Shown in pieces: positions 30,589 to 40,251 of a DNA stretch of 64,000 bases. Location: assembly GCA_963835825.1 (NCBI GenBank), contig CAWIGZ010000005.1, positions 62,001-126,000 on the forward strand, written 5' to 3'. Source of the stretch: JADGRB01 sp963835825 (GTDB lineage Bacteria > Myxococcota_A > Polyangia > Fen-1088). Both the position numbers and the translations under genes were made by a program. A model generated the notes under the pieces. It saw only the letters and a list, made by a program, of their open reading frames with translations, was not told the origin of the DNA and did not search any database. The first letter of the stretch is position 1. Every line of letters begins with the position of its first letter.

Positions 30589-31354
30589 GGCGGTCCTGCG
30601 CCCAGCTCGGCTCATCGGTTCCTTTGGCATCCAGTGATCCGCGCGGCAGGATTGACAGCTTGGTGCCGTCGACCCCCAGCCGGCCGAGGTGGTCGCGCAC
30701 CGACTGCGCGCGCTTCTCGGAGAGCGCCAGGTTGTACTCCTGCGTTCCGCGCGGGTCGGTGTGGCCGACCAGCGTGACCCCCCGGCCAATCTTCTTGAGG
30801 CAGTCGGCGTCGCGCGCCAGCGTGGCCGTCGCCTCGGTGGTGAGCGCCGACTCGTTGAAGTCGAACAGCACCGGGTCGAGCGTGCACTGCGTGGGCGGCG
30901 GCGCCGGCGCCTTCTCCGTCGTGCAGAAGCCGTTCACGCAGTCCTCGTTCTGCGCGCAGTCGTTCTCGCTCTTGCAGGGCTTCTTCGCGCTGCAGGTTCC
31001 CGCGACGCAGTGCTGGCCGCCGGGGCACTCCTTGTCGCTGGCGCAGGCGCGGCACCGGTTGGCGATGCACTCCTGGTTGGCGGGGCACTGCGCCTTGCTG
31101 CTGCAGTAGCCGGGGATGGCCGAGCACTTGCCCGCCTTGCACTCGTTGCCCGGTGCACAGTCGTTCGAGTCGCGGCACAGCTGGCACTTGTTGGCGACGC
31201 AGAACTCCTTCGGGTGGCAGTCCTTGTCGGTCTCGCAGGAGGGGTAATCCGGCCTGCAGCCTGCGGCGAGCGCGCTCGCGACGATCAGCAGCGCCAGAGG
31301 CGCTGACAGACGAGCCGCCCGAATAGCCCGCTCAAAAGGACGATGCGTTCGCAT
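30566..31354 (-). CDS. Cys-rich OmpA/Pal-type lipoprotein
   Basis: A 262-residue protein: signal peptide with lipobox ALAAGC (Cys about residue 33), then seven or so short C-x5-C-x6-C-type repeats (about 40-150, e.g. DKDCHPKEFCVANKC), and a C-terminal OmpA-like peptidoglycan-binding domain with VGHTDPRGTQEYNLALSEKRA. It is the probable Pal-type anchor to the CpoB-like partner. The Cys-rich insert is unusual for Pal and is expected to be disulfide-bonded; such repeats are frequent in myxobacterial secreted proteins. Confidence 0.85.
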   Translation of the reverse strand: MRTHRPFERAIRAARLSAPLALLIVASALAAGCRPDYPSCETDKDCHPKEFCVANKCQLCRDSNDCAPGNECKAGKCSAIPGYCSSKAQCPANQECIANRCRACASDKECPGGQHCVAGTCSAKKPCKSENDCAQNEDCVNGFCTTEKAPAPPPTQCTLDPVLFDFNESALTTEATATLARDADCLKKIGRGVTLVGHTDPRGTQEYNLALSEKRAQSVRDHLGRLGVDGTKLSILPRGSLDAKGTDEPSWAQDRRVDFSWK

Positions 31355-31560
31355 TGTGGGGACCCCCTCGACGGGAAAACCGTACGTTCGTGCGCTCTTA
31401 ATGTCAACGCGAACCCCTTCCAAAGTGTTTCGGACGGTCCGGTTGGGGGGTCGCGCCGGCTGTCAGCCGTGCCTCCGCGCTGGGGGGTTGCCCCGACCTG
31501 CCGATTCGTTTTGCGCGGCGAGCCGTGGTATTTGAGAAGGCCCCGTCGGGAAAGCCCCAC

Positions 31561-32196
31561 GTGAAGTGGTTCATCGCGCACCTGTCGACCCTCACGCCGC
31601 TCGGGGCTTACTCCTGGCTGGGCGGGATCCTTCTGCTGTGCGGGCTGGGGCTGCCGATCCCCGAGGACATCTCGCTCATCGCCGCCGGGTACTTTTCCTG
31701 GCGCGGTGTGCTCCAGGTCAACAAGGCCTTTCTCGTCTGCTTCCTGGCGGTGCTGGCCGGCGACTCGCTGGCCTTCTTCCTGGGGCGCTACTTCGGGCGG
31801 CGTGTCCTGGCCAGCGCCTTGGCCCGCAAGTACTTCACGCACCGGCGGCAGATCAAGGTGCGCGCCTACTTCCGGAAGTTCGGCAGCAAGGTGGTCCTGG
31901 TCGGCCGGTTCACCCCCGGGCTGCGCTTCACGATCTTCTTCACCGCCGGGACGCTGCATCTGCGTCCGCCGGTCTTCCTGATCTACGACTTTTCGGCGGC
32001 GGCCTTCACGGTGCCGCTGCTCGTCTACACGGCCTGGTTCTTCGGCGGGCAGATCGACTACGTCATCCGTTACGCACGCAACACCGAGCACGGCATCGTG
32101 GTCGCCATGGTGATCGCGGCGACCGTCGTGGGGGTGCGCGCCTGGCGCCGGCACAAGCGGATCGCCGAGGCCCGGAGATCGTCGCCGCCGTCGTAG
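31561..32196 (+). CDS. DedA/SNARE-associated family membrane protein
   Basis: A 211-residue polytopic protein with the DedA core: GLPIPEDISLIAAGYFS, AGDSLAFFLGRYFG, and GRFTPGLRFTIFFTAGTLHL. DedA proteins are implicated in recycling undecaprenyl-phosphate or phospholipid carriers across the inner membrane. GTG at 31561 is chosen; an in-frame GTG at 31525 is possible. It converges with the agmatine deiminase gene with a single base between stop codons. Confidence 0.87.
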   Translation: MKWFIAHLSTLTPLGAYSWLGGILLLCGLGLPIPEDISLIAAGYFSWRGVLQVNKAFLVCFLAVLAGDSLAFFLGRYFGRRVLASALARKYFTHRRQIKVRAYFRKFGSKVVLVGRFTPGLRFTIFFTAGTLHLRPPVFLIYDFSAAAFTVPLLVYTAWFFGGQIDYVIRYARNTEHGIVVAMVIAATVVGVRAWRRHKRIAEARRSSPPS

Positions 32197-32197
32197 A

Positions 32198-33280
32198 CTA
32201 CGGTTTCGGCTCCTGTTGCGTCATGCAGTGGAGCGTCCCCAGCCCCCAGACCAGGTCGACCGCGTGGATGCCGACCACCGCGCGGGTCGGAAAAAGCCGG
32301 GCCAGGATCTCCAGCGCGCGCCGATCGTTCGGATCGTTGAAGGTCGGCACCAGCACGACGGCGTTCCCGATGTAGAAGTTGGCGTAGCTGGCCGGCAGGC
32401 GAACCCCGTCGAGGAACAGGGGCGCCGGCATCGGCAGCGGAACGACGCGCAGCCGCCTTCCGTCGGCGTTCTTCATCCCCCGAAGCCGCCGGAGGTTGTC
32501 GCGGAGCGGCTCGTAATTGGCATCGGTCCGGATCGGGCTCCTGGGCCAGCGCCACCGTCGTCTCGTCGACGAAGCGGGCCAGATCGTCGACGTGCCCGTG
32601 GGTGTCGTCGCCGGCGATCCCGCGCCCGAGCCAGAGGACCTTCCGGACCCCGAGGTGCGCCGCCAGGATCCGCTCCAGCTCCTCGCGCGGCAAGCCGGGG
32701 TTGCGCGCCTGGACGTCATCCAGGAGACACTCTTCCGTGGCCAGCATCGTTCCGGCCCCGTTGACGTCGATGGCGCCGCCCTCGAGGACCACCCGCCAGG
32801 GCTTGCCGTCGATCGTCGTGGTGGGGCGCCACTGCCGCAGCCGGAAGCGGCGGGCGATCTTGTCGCTGACGGCGTCGTCCTTCTTGTGGTTGGGGTACTT
32901 GGCCCAACCGTTGAAGCGCCAGTTGGTGATCGCCACCTTCCCCGCGCCGTTCCGGACGAAGAGCGGGCAGTAGTCGCGCGTCCAGCTGCGGTCGGTGGGC
33001 GCGCGCACGAGGTCGACCATCTTCAGGTTCGCGCCCACCCGCGCGAGCAGCCCCCGCGCCCGCCGCTCCGTCGCCGCGTCGTTCACCAGGATGCGCACCC
33101 GTTCGCCGCGCGCCAGCTGCCGCACCACCTCGCCGTAGACCCAGGGGATGGGCGCCAGCTTCCCCGGCCAGTCGCGCGGCTCGTGGGGCCAGGCGATCCA
33201 GGTGGCGGCGTGCGGCTCCCACTCGGCCGGCATCCTGAACCCCAGCTCCGCCGGCGGCGGTTCGCCGCGAGAGACGCGCG

Positions 33281-33284
<4 letters not shown>
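32198..33284 (-). CDS. aguA: agmatine deiminase (one apparent frameshift)
   Basis: Converts agmatine to N-carbamoylputrescine. One surplus base near 32526-32531 splits it; corrected length is 361 residues. Family landmarks: MPAEWEPHAATWIAWPHE, SWTRDYCPLFVRN, VVLEGGAIDVNG, DDTHGHVDDLARF and the C-terminal catalytic cysteine in GLGTLHCMTQQ. The ATG overlaps the aguB stop (ATGA), so the two enzymes of this route are translationally coupled. Confidence 0.94.
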
Positions 33285-34180
<896 letters not shown>

Positions 34181-34227
34181 GGCGTAACTATTGTCGCCGT
34201 CCGCGATGCCGTCAATCGACGTTTGCG

Positions 34228-34977
34228 TCAGCCGACCAGCAGATCGATCGCGTTGCCGAGCAAGCGATCCCAGGCCGGCTGCGCGCGCGCGTAAAGGCGC
34301 GCGGTGTCGGCCAGGATCTTCGCGCCGCCGCCGTCGCCGTTGGCGCCGCGGACGTAGTCGGCGTCCTCGCGAACCCAGACGGCGACCGTGTCGGCCTCCA
34401 GCTCGCAATGAAATTGAAAACCGAACTGCCGCCGCCCGAGGCGAAACGCCTGGTGACGGCAGACGGCGGTCGACGCCAGATGGGCCGCGCCGGGCGGCAG
34501 ATCGTACGTGTCGCCATGCCAGTGCAGCACCAGCAACGGCGAATCGAGGCCCGCCAGCACCGGCTCGCGCCCGGCGCCGATCAGGTCGACGGGGCCCCAG
34601 CCGACCTCGCGGGCGGGCTCGGGCTCGCCGTCCGGTCCGGGACGGGTGTTCGGATAGACGCGGGCGCCGGCGGCGGCGGCCAGCAGCTGCGAGCCGAGGC
34701 AGATGCCCAGCACCGGCGCGTCCCGCGCGACGAGCTTGCGCAAAAGCGCGATCTCCTGGGCCAGGAACGGCCAGCGCGCGTCGGCCACGTCCCCCACACC
34801 CATCGGCCCGCCCATGACGATCAGGATCTCGTCGTCGCCCAGCTCGTCGGGGACCGGCTCGCCGGCGTAGACGGCGCGGGTGGCGCAGGCGACGCCCCGC
34901 GCGGCCAGCATGACCGCCACCCGCTCCGGCCCTTCGGTCGGCGTGTGCTGCAGGACGATCGCGCGGCGGGCGCTCAC
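34228..34977 (-). CDS. class I glutamine amidotransferase-like protein
   Basis: A 249-residue GATase domain with the nucleophile elbow GICLGSQLLAAA (Cys) and the C-terminal FQFHCELEAD histidine/glutamate region; also VMGGPMGVGD. It belongs to the stand-alone GMP-synthase-like amidotransferases. Some members hydrolyse gamma-glutamyl polyamine derivatives, which would fit its place just upstream of aguB-aguA, but the substrate is not shown by the sequence. GTG start overlaps the rluD stop (GTGA). Confidence 0.82.
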   Translation of the reverse strand: MSARRAIVLQHTPTEGPERVAVMLAARGVACATRAVYAGEPVPDELGDDEILIVMGGPMGVGDVADARWPFLAQEIALLRKLVARDAPVLGICLGSQLLAAAAGARVYPNTRPGPDGEPEPAREVGWGPVDLIGAGREPVLAGLDSPLLVLHWHGDTYDLPPGAAHLASTAVCRHQAFRLGRRQFGFQFHCELEADTVAVWVREDADYVRGANGDGGGAKILADTARLYARAQPAWDRLLGNAIDLLVG

Positions 34978-35874
34978 CCGCGTATCTTGGCCCAAGCGGG
35001 CGGCGGTGCCTCGATCAAAATGTCGCGACCCCCGTCGGGGTGCGCGAACCGGACCGTCGCCGCGTGCAGGCGCAGCTCGCCCTCGCCGCCGCCGTAGAGG
35101 TCGTCGCCCACGATCGGGTGACCCGCGCCGGCCAGATGGGCCCGCACCTGGTGCGTCCGCCCCTTGGTCAGGCGAACCCGGAGCAGCGTCGTCTCCCCGC
35201 GCCGCTCGATGGCGTCCCAGCTGGTGTGGGCCGGCAAGGGGTTGCGCCCGCCGCCGTCGACCCGCACGCGCGCGCCCCGCCGGCCGACGCGCCCGATGGG
35301 CGCGTTCGATTCGCCGGCGTCGGCCGGTGCCCCGACGACCTCCGCGAGATACGTCTTCTCGCAGCCCGCCTGCGACAGGGCGGCGCGCAAGCTCGTCCAG
35401 GCGGCGGGACTGCGGGCGGCGATGAGCACGCCGCTGGTCCCGGTGTCGAGGCGATGCACGAGCCCGCCCTCGCGCGGATCCGGCGAAGCCCCTGCGCACT
35501 CGGGAAAGCGCGCGGCGAGCCCGTTCGCCGCGGTGCCGGTCTCGCCCGCCGCCTGCGGGTGCGACGGCACGCCGGCCGGCTTGTCGATCGCCACGAAGGC
35601 CTCGTCGACGAGCAGCACGGCAATCGGCACGGCGGGATCGGGGCGGACCTGGCGGGCGTCCGGTGCCTCGGCGGTGGCCTCCGCGTCGTCCAGCTCGACC
35701 ATCTGGCCGGCGACGAGGCGCGCCCCCTTCTTCGCGGCCTGTCCGTCGACCCGCACGGCGCCCGACGCCGACCAGGCGCCGCGCGGCCGCGACGCTCAGC
35801 CCCGGGACCACCCGCGCGACGAACTGATCGACCCGCGCACCGGCTGCTTCCGGGTCTACGCGAAACCGCGCCAC
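34974..35874 (-). CDS. RluA/RluD-family pseudouridine synthase (one apparent frameshift)
   Basis: With one surplus base removed near 35766-35771 it has 299 residues: an N-terminal S4-like domain (VDQFVARVVPGLSVAAARRLV...VRVDGQAAKKG) and the catalytic domain with VHRLDTGTSGVLIAARS (catalytic Asp), TKGRTHQVRAHLAGAGHPIVGDDLYG. It modifies uridines in rRNA or tRNA; which position cannot be told. GTG start 11 bp downstream of the lytic transglycosylase stop. Confidence 0.88.
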
Positions 35875-35885
35875 GAAGACCGCCG

Positions 35886-38073
35886 CTACTTCTTCTTGGC
35901 TGTTGTGGTCGGGCGTCGCGGCCTTTGGTGCGCCGGCTTGGCCGGGGCCGGCTTCGGCGACGGCGACCTTCTTCTTGGAATCGTGCGGCGCCGGCTTGCG
36001 GTCCACCTCGGCGATCGCCTTGTGCCCGCTGGCCGTCGCCTTCGCCGTCATGCCCTTCGACGTCGCCGTCGCGCGCCCGGGGCGCTTCTCCCCCGGCGTC
36101 ATTCCGCGCGTCACCTCGTGCGGGGCGTCCCCGGTCGGCGAGTAGACGACGACGCGATCACCCTCGTGCAGCTCGGTGTTGTAGGAGAAACGGTTGATGC
36201 GGGCGAGATCGCCGGGCGTCAGCCCATAACGCCGCCCGAGCTTGGCCAGCGTGTCCCCCGCCTTGGCGCTGTAGAGCAGGCGCTTCTTACCGCGGCGCGC
36301 GGTCTCCAGCTGCAGGAACTCCTCCGACCCGAGGGTCACCACCCGCACCTTCGTCGGATCGAGCAGCAGCACGCCCGCCGGATCGAAGTCCTTGCGCACG
36401 AAGATCTGCAGCACCATGCGCGGGTGCAGCTTGGCGACGGGATCGAGGTTGTTCCATTCGACCAGATCTTCGGTCCGCACGCCGAAGACGTCCGCGACCT
36501 CGTCCAGCCGGTCGCCGTCGCGCGTCCGGTAGAAGACCCGCTCGCGCCCGTCGTAGCCAAACGAGCGATCGGGCACCGCCACCAGGATGGTGTCGTCGTC
36601 GGCGCCGGCCTCGCCGTCGGCTGCCGCCGTCGCCTCGCTCTCCCTGTCGGCGTCCCGTGCCTTCGCCTTGGCGACCGGCCCGCGGCGCGGCACGACAATC
36701 GAGGTGCCGCCGCGCAGCTCGGCCGTCTCGCGGACGCCGTTGAGGCGCCGGAGCTCCTTGGCGCTGCTGCCGTGCGCGCGCGCCACGTCGTCCAGCGTCT
36801 CGCCGAAGCGCAACACCACCGTCTCCAGCTTGTCGCTGTCGCGCGTCTTGTCGAAGCTGGCGGCATAAACCGAGGCCGTCCCGGGCGGCAGGCGCACCTT
36901 GGTCGGTCCGCGATCGGGCGGCGTGCGGGTCCGCAGCAGGTCGGGGTTCAGCGCCTCGATGACCTCCGCCTTGGTGCCGGCGGCGCGCGCGACCGTCGCC
37001 AGCGCCGTCCCGGCGGGCACCTCGACCTGCTCGTACTCGAACGGCGCGTCCAGCGTCACGTCGGCAAACCCGAACGCCGCCAGGTTGTGCCCGACGATCG
37101 CCGCCGCGAGGATCTTCGGAACGTAGAGCGTCGACTCCCACGGCAGCCCCGACTCGTGCCGGCAGAGCTCCCAGAAATCGTTGGTGTTGTAGGTGGTGAT
37201 CGAGCGCAGCACCGACCCGTAGCCGGCGTTGTAAGCGGCGAACACCAGGTACCAGGACCCGAAGCGGACGTAGAGATCCTTGAGATAGCGGGCGGCCGCG
37301 TCGACGGCGCGCTCCGGATCGCGGCGGGCGTCCACCCAGTAGCTGACCTCGAGCCCGTAGGCGCGCGCCGCGGCGGGCATGAACTGCCAGATGCCGCCGG
37401 CGCCGACGCGCGAGCGGGCTCCGGTGTCGAAGCCGCTCTCGACCATCGCCACGTAGAAGAGATCCTTGGGCAGCCCCTGGCGCTCCAGGGTCCTCTCGAA
37501 CAGCTCGCGGTAGCGTCCGGCGCGGCGCAGCCAGCCCGCCATCACGGCGTGCCCTTTGGGATCGCTCTTGAAATAGTCGAGGTAGCGCAGGACCTGGGCG
37601 TCCCAGCGCACCGGCAGATCGGGGAGCTTGAGGCTTCGCAGCCATTCGGAGTCGGGTGGCGGCGTCGCTCCGTCGGCGCGCGCGGCCGATTGCGGCGAGC
37701 GCAGCTCGGCTGGAACGTCCCCGCTGCCTCCCCACTCGCCGGGCAGCGCGCCCGGCGCCGGGTTTGCTTCGCCGCTGCGGGCCGGCCCGGTCGCGTCCGG
37801 ATCGCCCGGCTTCGGGAAGGCCTGCTCCTCGAAGCGCCGAATCTCTCGCAGCTCTGGTGTCTCCGTCGCGGCGACGTCGTCGACGGGGACTCCGCGGACC
37901 GCACGCCGCTCTGCAAAGCTCCGGTCAGCCGGATCGGGCGCCCCTGATGCCGCTGGTTGGGCTGGCGCCGATCGGGCCGGCGCGGCGCTCGCCCGGGTCG
38001 CGCCCAGGGCCGGACCACAGAGAGAGGAGAGCGCGATCGCCAGACCCGCGCGCGCAACTGCTGACGACGGCAT
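35886..38073 (-). CDS. MltD-like lytic transglycosylase with LysM repeats (apparent frameshift at the 3' end)
   Basis: A 728-residue periplasmic murein hydrolase. A signal peptide (AIALSSLCGPALGA) is followed by a Pro/Ala region and a family 1 SLT domain (about residues 180-310) with catalytic Glu near 211 (AMVESGFD) and FAAYNAGYGSV. Then come about four LysM-like modules (centred near 365, 440, 525, 605), the last three clear (e.g. SAKAGDTLAKLGRRYGL). A Lys-rich tail follows. A surplus base near 35910-35913 hides its natural end TPTTTAKKK-stop and makes it read through into rluD. Confidence 0.9.
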
Positions 38074-38166
38074 GTGCGGCGGATCGTAACGGATCAACGG
38101 GGCCACGACAAAAATCAGTGCCTTCCACGTTGATTGTTCCCGGCGTGATGCTATAGATCGCGGGTC

Positions 38167-38388
38167 ATGCCGTTTGGAATGGGCTTCGGGGAGCTGGTCC
38201 TCGTCCTCATAATCATCGTCGTCGTCTTCGGCGCTGCCAAGCTCCCGCAGCTGGGCGACGGCCTCGGCAAAGCGATCAAGAACTTCAAGCGAGCCGTGAA
38301 CTCGCAAGACGAGATCGATGTCTCGCCGACCGCCAGCTCGACAAAAAAGAGCGAGCTCGACGAGGACGCCGGCAAGCCCGGCAAGTAA
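38167..38388 (+). CDS. tatA: Sec-independent translocase component TatA
   Basis: A 73-residue protein with an N-terminal transmembrane helix (GELVLVLIIIVVVFGAAKLPQ), the FG-x-KLP hinge and an amphipathic helix (LGDGLGKAIKNFKRAV), then a charged tail. tatB and tatC are not adjacent. A Tat-type signal occurs in the DUF4159 protein at 56133-56918. Confidence 0.93.
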   Translation: MPFGMGFGELVLVLIIIVVVFGAAKLPQLGDGLGKAIKNFKRAVNSQDEIDVSPTASSTKKSELDEDAGKPGK

Positions 38389-38586
38389 GCCCGCAAGCAA
38401 CCCGTCACTTCCGGTGCGGCGTTTCGCGGTCTCCCCATGGGAGTGGTGCGTCCGAGCTAACTGCTTGGATTAGCTAGTGCTTTATCCCACCCGGCCGATC
38501 ACGTGGGCCGTGGCTTAAGGACCACGGATAATAGTTGTTTGTATTACATGATTGACCCCAACATTTGCCTATGACACCCTAAGACA

Positions 38587-38937
38587 ATGACCACAGCACG
38601 TACTATCAAGCGGTACGCGAATCGGAAACTTTACGATACACGCGATAGTCGGTACGTGACGCTCGACCACATCGCGGCGATGGTGCGGGCCGGCGACGAC
38701 GTCCGCGTCGTCGAAAACACGACGCGCGCCGACCTGACCACCGCGACGCTCGCGCAGATCATCTTCGAAGAAGAGAAGAAGACGCCGCGACTGTCGGTGG
38801 CTGGGCTGCGCAAGATCATCCAGGGCGGGATGCCGGGGGCCAGCGCTCCCCCGGTCACGCCGCCCGCGGGTGGCGCGCCGCCCCCCGCCGCGCCGAGCGC
38901 CGCTGGCTCGGGTGGCGTCGGCGGCGCCGCGGCCTAG
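38587..38937 (+). CDS. phaR: PHA synthesis repressor-type DNA-binding protein (PhaR N-domain)
   Basis: A 116-residue protein. Residues 6-70 match the PHB/PHA accumulation regulator domain: IKRYANRKLYDTRDSRYVTL, then VVENTTRADLTTATLAQIIFEEE. The rest is a Pro/Ala/Gly tail. PhaR proteins bind DNA and PHB granules and repress phasin genes. No PHA synthase or phasin gene is in the window. A dispersed repeat begins at its stop codon. The 198 bp before it contain a locally AT-rich stretch (about 38525-38580) that may hold the promoter; no good -35/-10 pair was found. Confidence 0.88.
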   Translation: MTTARTIKRYANRKLYDTRDSRYVTLDHIAAMVRAGDDVRVVENTTRADLTTATLAQIIFEEEKKTPRLSVAGLRKIIQGGMPGASAPPVTPPAGGAPPPAAPSAAGSGGVGGAAA

Positions 38938-39011
38938 GAGGGCGTCGCCGAAAAGGCGACGGTGAGCGACGCGAACCATGCCCGACGACGTGCCGCCCGA
39001 TAGGCGGCCTA
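38936..39011 (+). repeat. dispersed two-hairpin repeat, copy 2
   Basis: Contains cgtcgccgaaaaggcgacg (38943-38961, perfect 7-bp stem, GAAAA loop) and CCGCC-cgata-GGCGG (38993-39007). It matches the reverse complement of 26964-27050 apart from a shorter centre (CATG instead of about 13 bp). As with copy 1, it lies between two convergent genes and starts at a stop codon. Confidence 0.85.
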
Positions 39012-39093
39012 GCGACGGCTCGGCCGCCGAGCTCTGCTGGCGCGAGCGCATCGGGGCAGGGGAGAGAACCCTCCACGGGTCCCATCCAAGATA

Positions 39094-40140
39094 TCAGAAA
39101 TCGAGGCCGGCCGAGAGCGAGAAGCTCTCCTGCTTGGCGCTGTTGTCGACGATATCTGCGTTGCTGTCGTGGCTGTCACCGCCCTGAATGAGGTCGCCCT
39201 CGACGGTCAGGAACAACACCGAGAGCTTCAGCTTGGCGCCCACGGACCAGCGGTAGCGCGTGATGATGTCCTGGGAGGCGAAGGTGAAGTTGTTGCCGAG
39301 GTCGTTCCAGGTCCCGTTGTCCGCCACGATCGGGCAGCCGCTCAGGGGCACGCCGGCTGGCTGCGCGTGCTGGGCGTACGCGTCGCAGCTGGGCGTGGCG
39401 TCGATGACGCCGCTGCGGGCGTCGATGAAAAGCACGTTCCACCCGAAGTACGGCTCGATCCGCGCCGTTCCACCGATGCCGAAGGCCTTCGAGATCAGCA
39501 CGTCGACCCCCCAGACGGTCATGTTGACCTGGCTGGTGCCGAGCAACTGGGAGACCGAGCCGCGCACCGCGAACGACGGCAGCACCCAGTCGTGAAAGCC
39601 CTCCTGCAGGGCGATCTTGGCGTAGCCCTGCAGCGCGTACATGTGTGAACCGAGGACATCGATCGCGCCGGCGCCGAACTCGAAGGCCGGCAGCGGGAAC
39701 CAGAGCCCCTTGCGGACGAATCCACCGACGGTGGTCAGCGACGAGTTGGGGCGGACAGCGTTCGGCGCGCCCGAGGTGACCCCTTCGATCCCGTTCCAGT
39801 AGGCGATGCCGGTCGGATCGTTGCTGACCTTGCGGTTGTTGTTGATGGTGGTGATCCCCAGCTCGGCCGAGAACTGGAAGCCGGCGTAGCCGAGCGTGTC
39901 GGCGGGCGTCATCAGCCTCGGCGCGACCACGACCCCCAGCTCGGACATCAGGCTCCGGTACCGTGACTGCGCATTCGCGTCGGACCCACCCGCGCAATGG
40001 TTGGTCCCGTCCGGCGTGAGGCAGAGGTTCAGCAGGGCGAGGTCGTTCTTGTCGGCGCGCGCGACCGCCTGCCACGAAAGGGCCAAGCCCACGACGAGAA
40101 GGAGGGGTGACGGACGGCGCCGCCCCCGGAACGAAGCCAT
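39094..40140 (-). CDS. outer-membrane beta-barrel protein, unknown function
   Basis: A 348-residue secreted protein: signal peptide (LLLVVGLALSWQAVARA), then alternating beta strands with Gly/aromatic content and a terminal strand ending SFSLSAGLDF, the C-terminal Phe typical of outer-membrane barrels. Two cysteines in the CDAYAQHAQPAGVPLSGC loop may pair. I do not recognise the family. It could be a porin-like or OmpW-like barrel of delta-type bacteria. It converges on phaR across the repeat. Confidence 0.7.
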   Translation of the reverse strand: MASFRGRRRPSPLLLVVGLALSWQAVARADKNDLALLNLCLTPDGTNHCAGGSDANAQSRYRSLMSELGVVVAPRLMTPADTLGYAGFQFSAELGITTINNNRKVSNDPTGIAYWNGIEGVTSGAPNAVRPNSSLTTVGGFVRKGLWFPLPAFEFGAGAIDVLGSHMYALQGYAKIALQEGFHDWVLPSFAVRGSVSQLLGTSQVNMTVWGVDVLISKAFGIGGTARIEPYFGWNVLFIDARSGVIDATPSCDAYAQHAQPAGVPLSGCPIVADNGTWNDLGNNFTFASQDIITRYRWSVGAKLKLSVLFLTVEGDLIQGGDSHDSNADIVDNSAKQESFSLSAGLDF

Positions 40141-40251
40141 TGCCGTGTACGGTACGGTTTGCCCTTGAAGGGTGTCAAGGCGGCTGTCACGTGCGAGGCG
40201 GCCGCCAGCCCGGTCGCCGTCCGGTCCCGGTCTGCTACCCTCCTGTCGTCC

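Noticed and set aside
31550..31566. CCACGTGAA core resembling parS at the dedA start
   Set aside because: Only the central nine bases match; the flanks differ, so ParB binding is unlikely.
34228..38400. One open frame of 1390 codons on the minus strand
   Set aside because: It is a chimera of the mltD, rluD and amidotransferase frames joined by single surplus bases and their out-of-frame shadows, not one protein.
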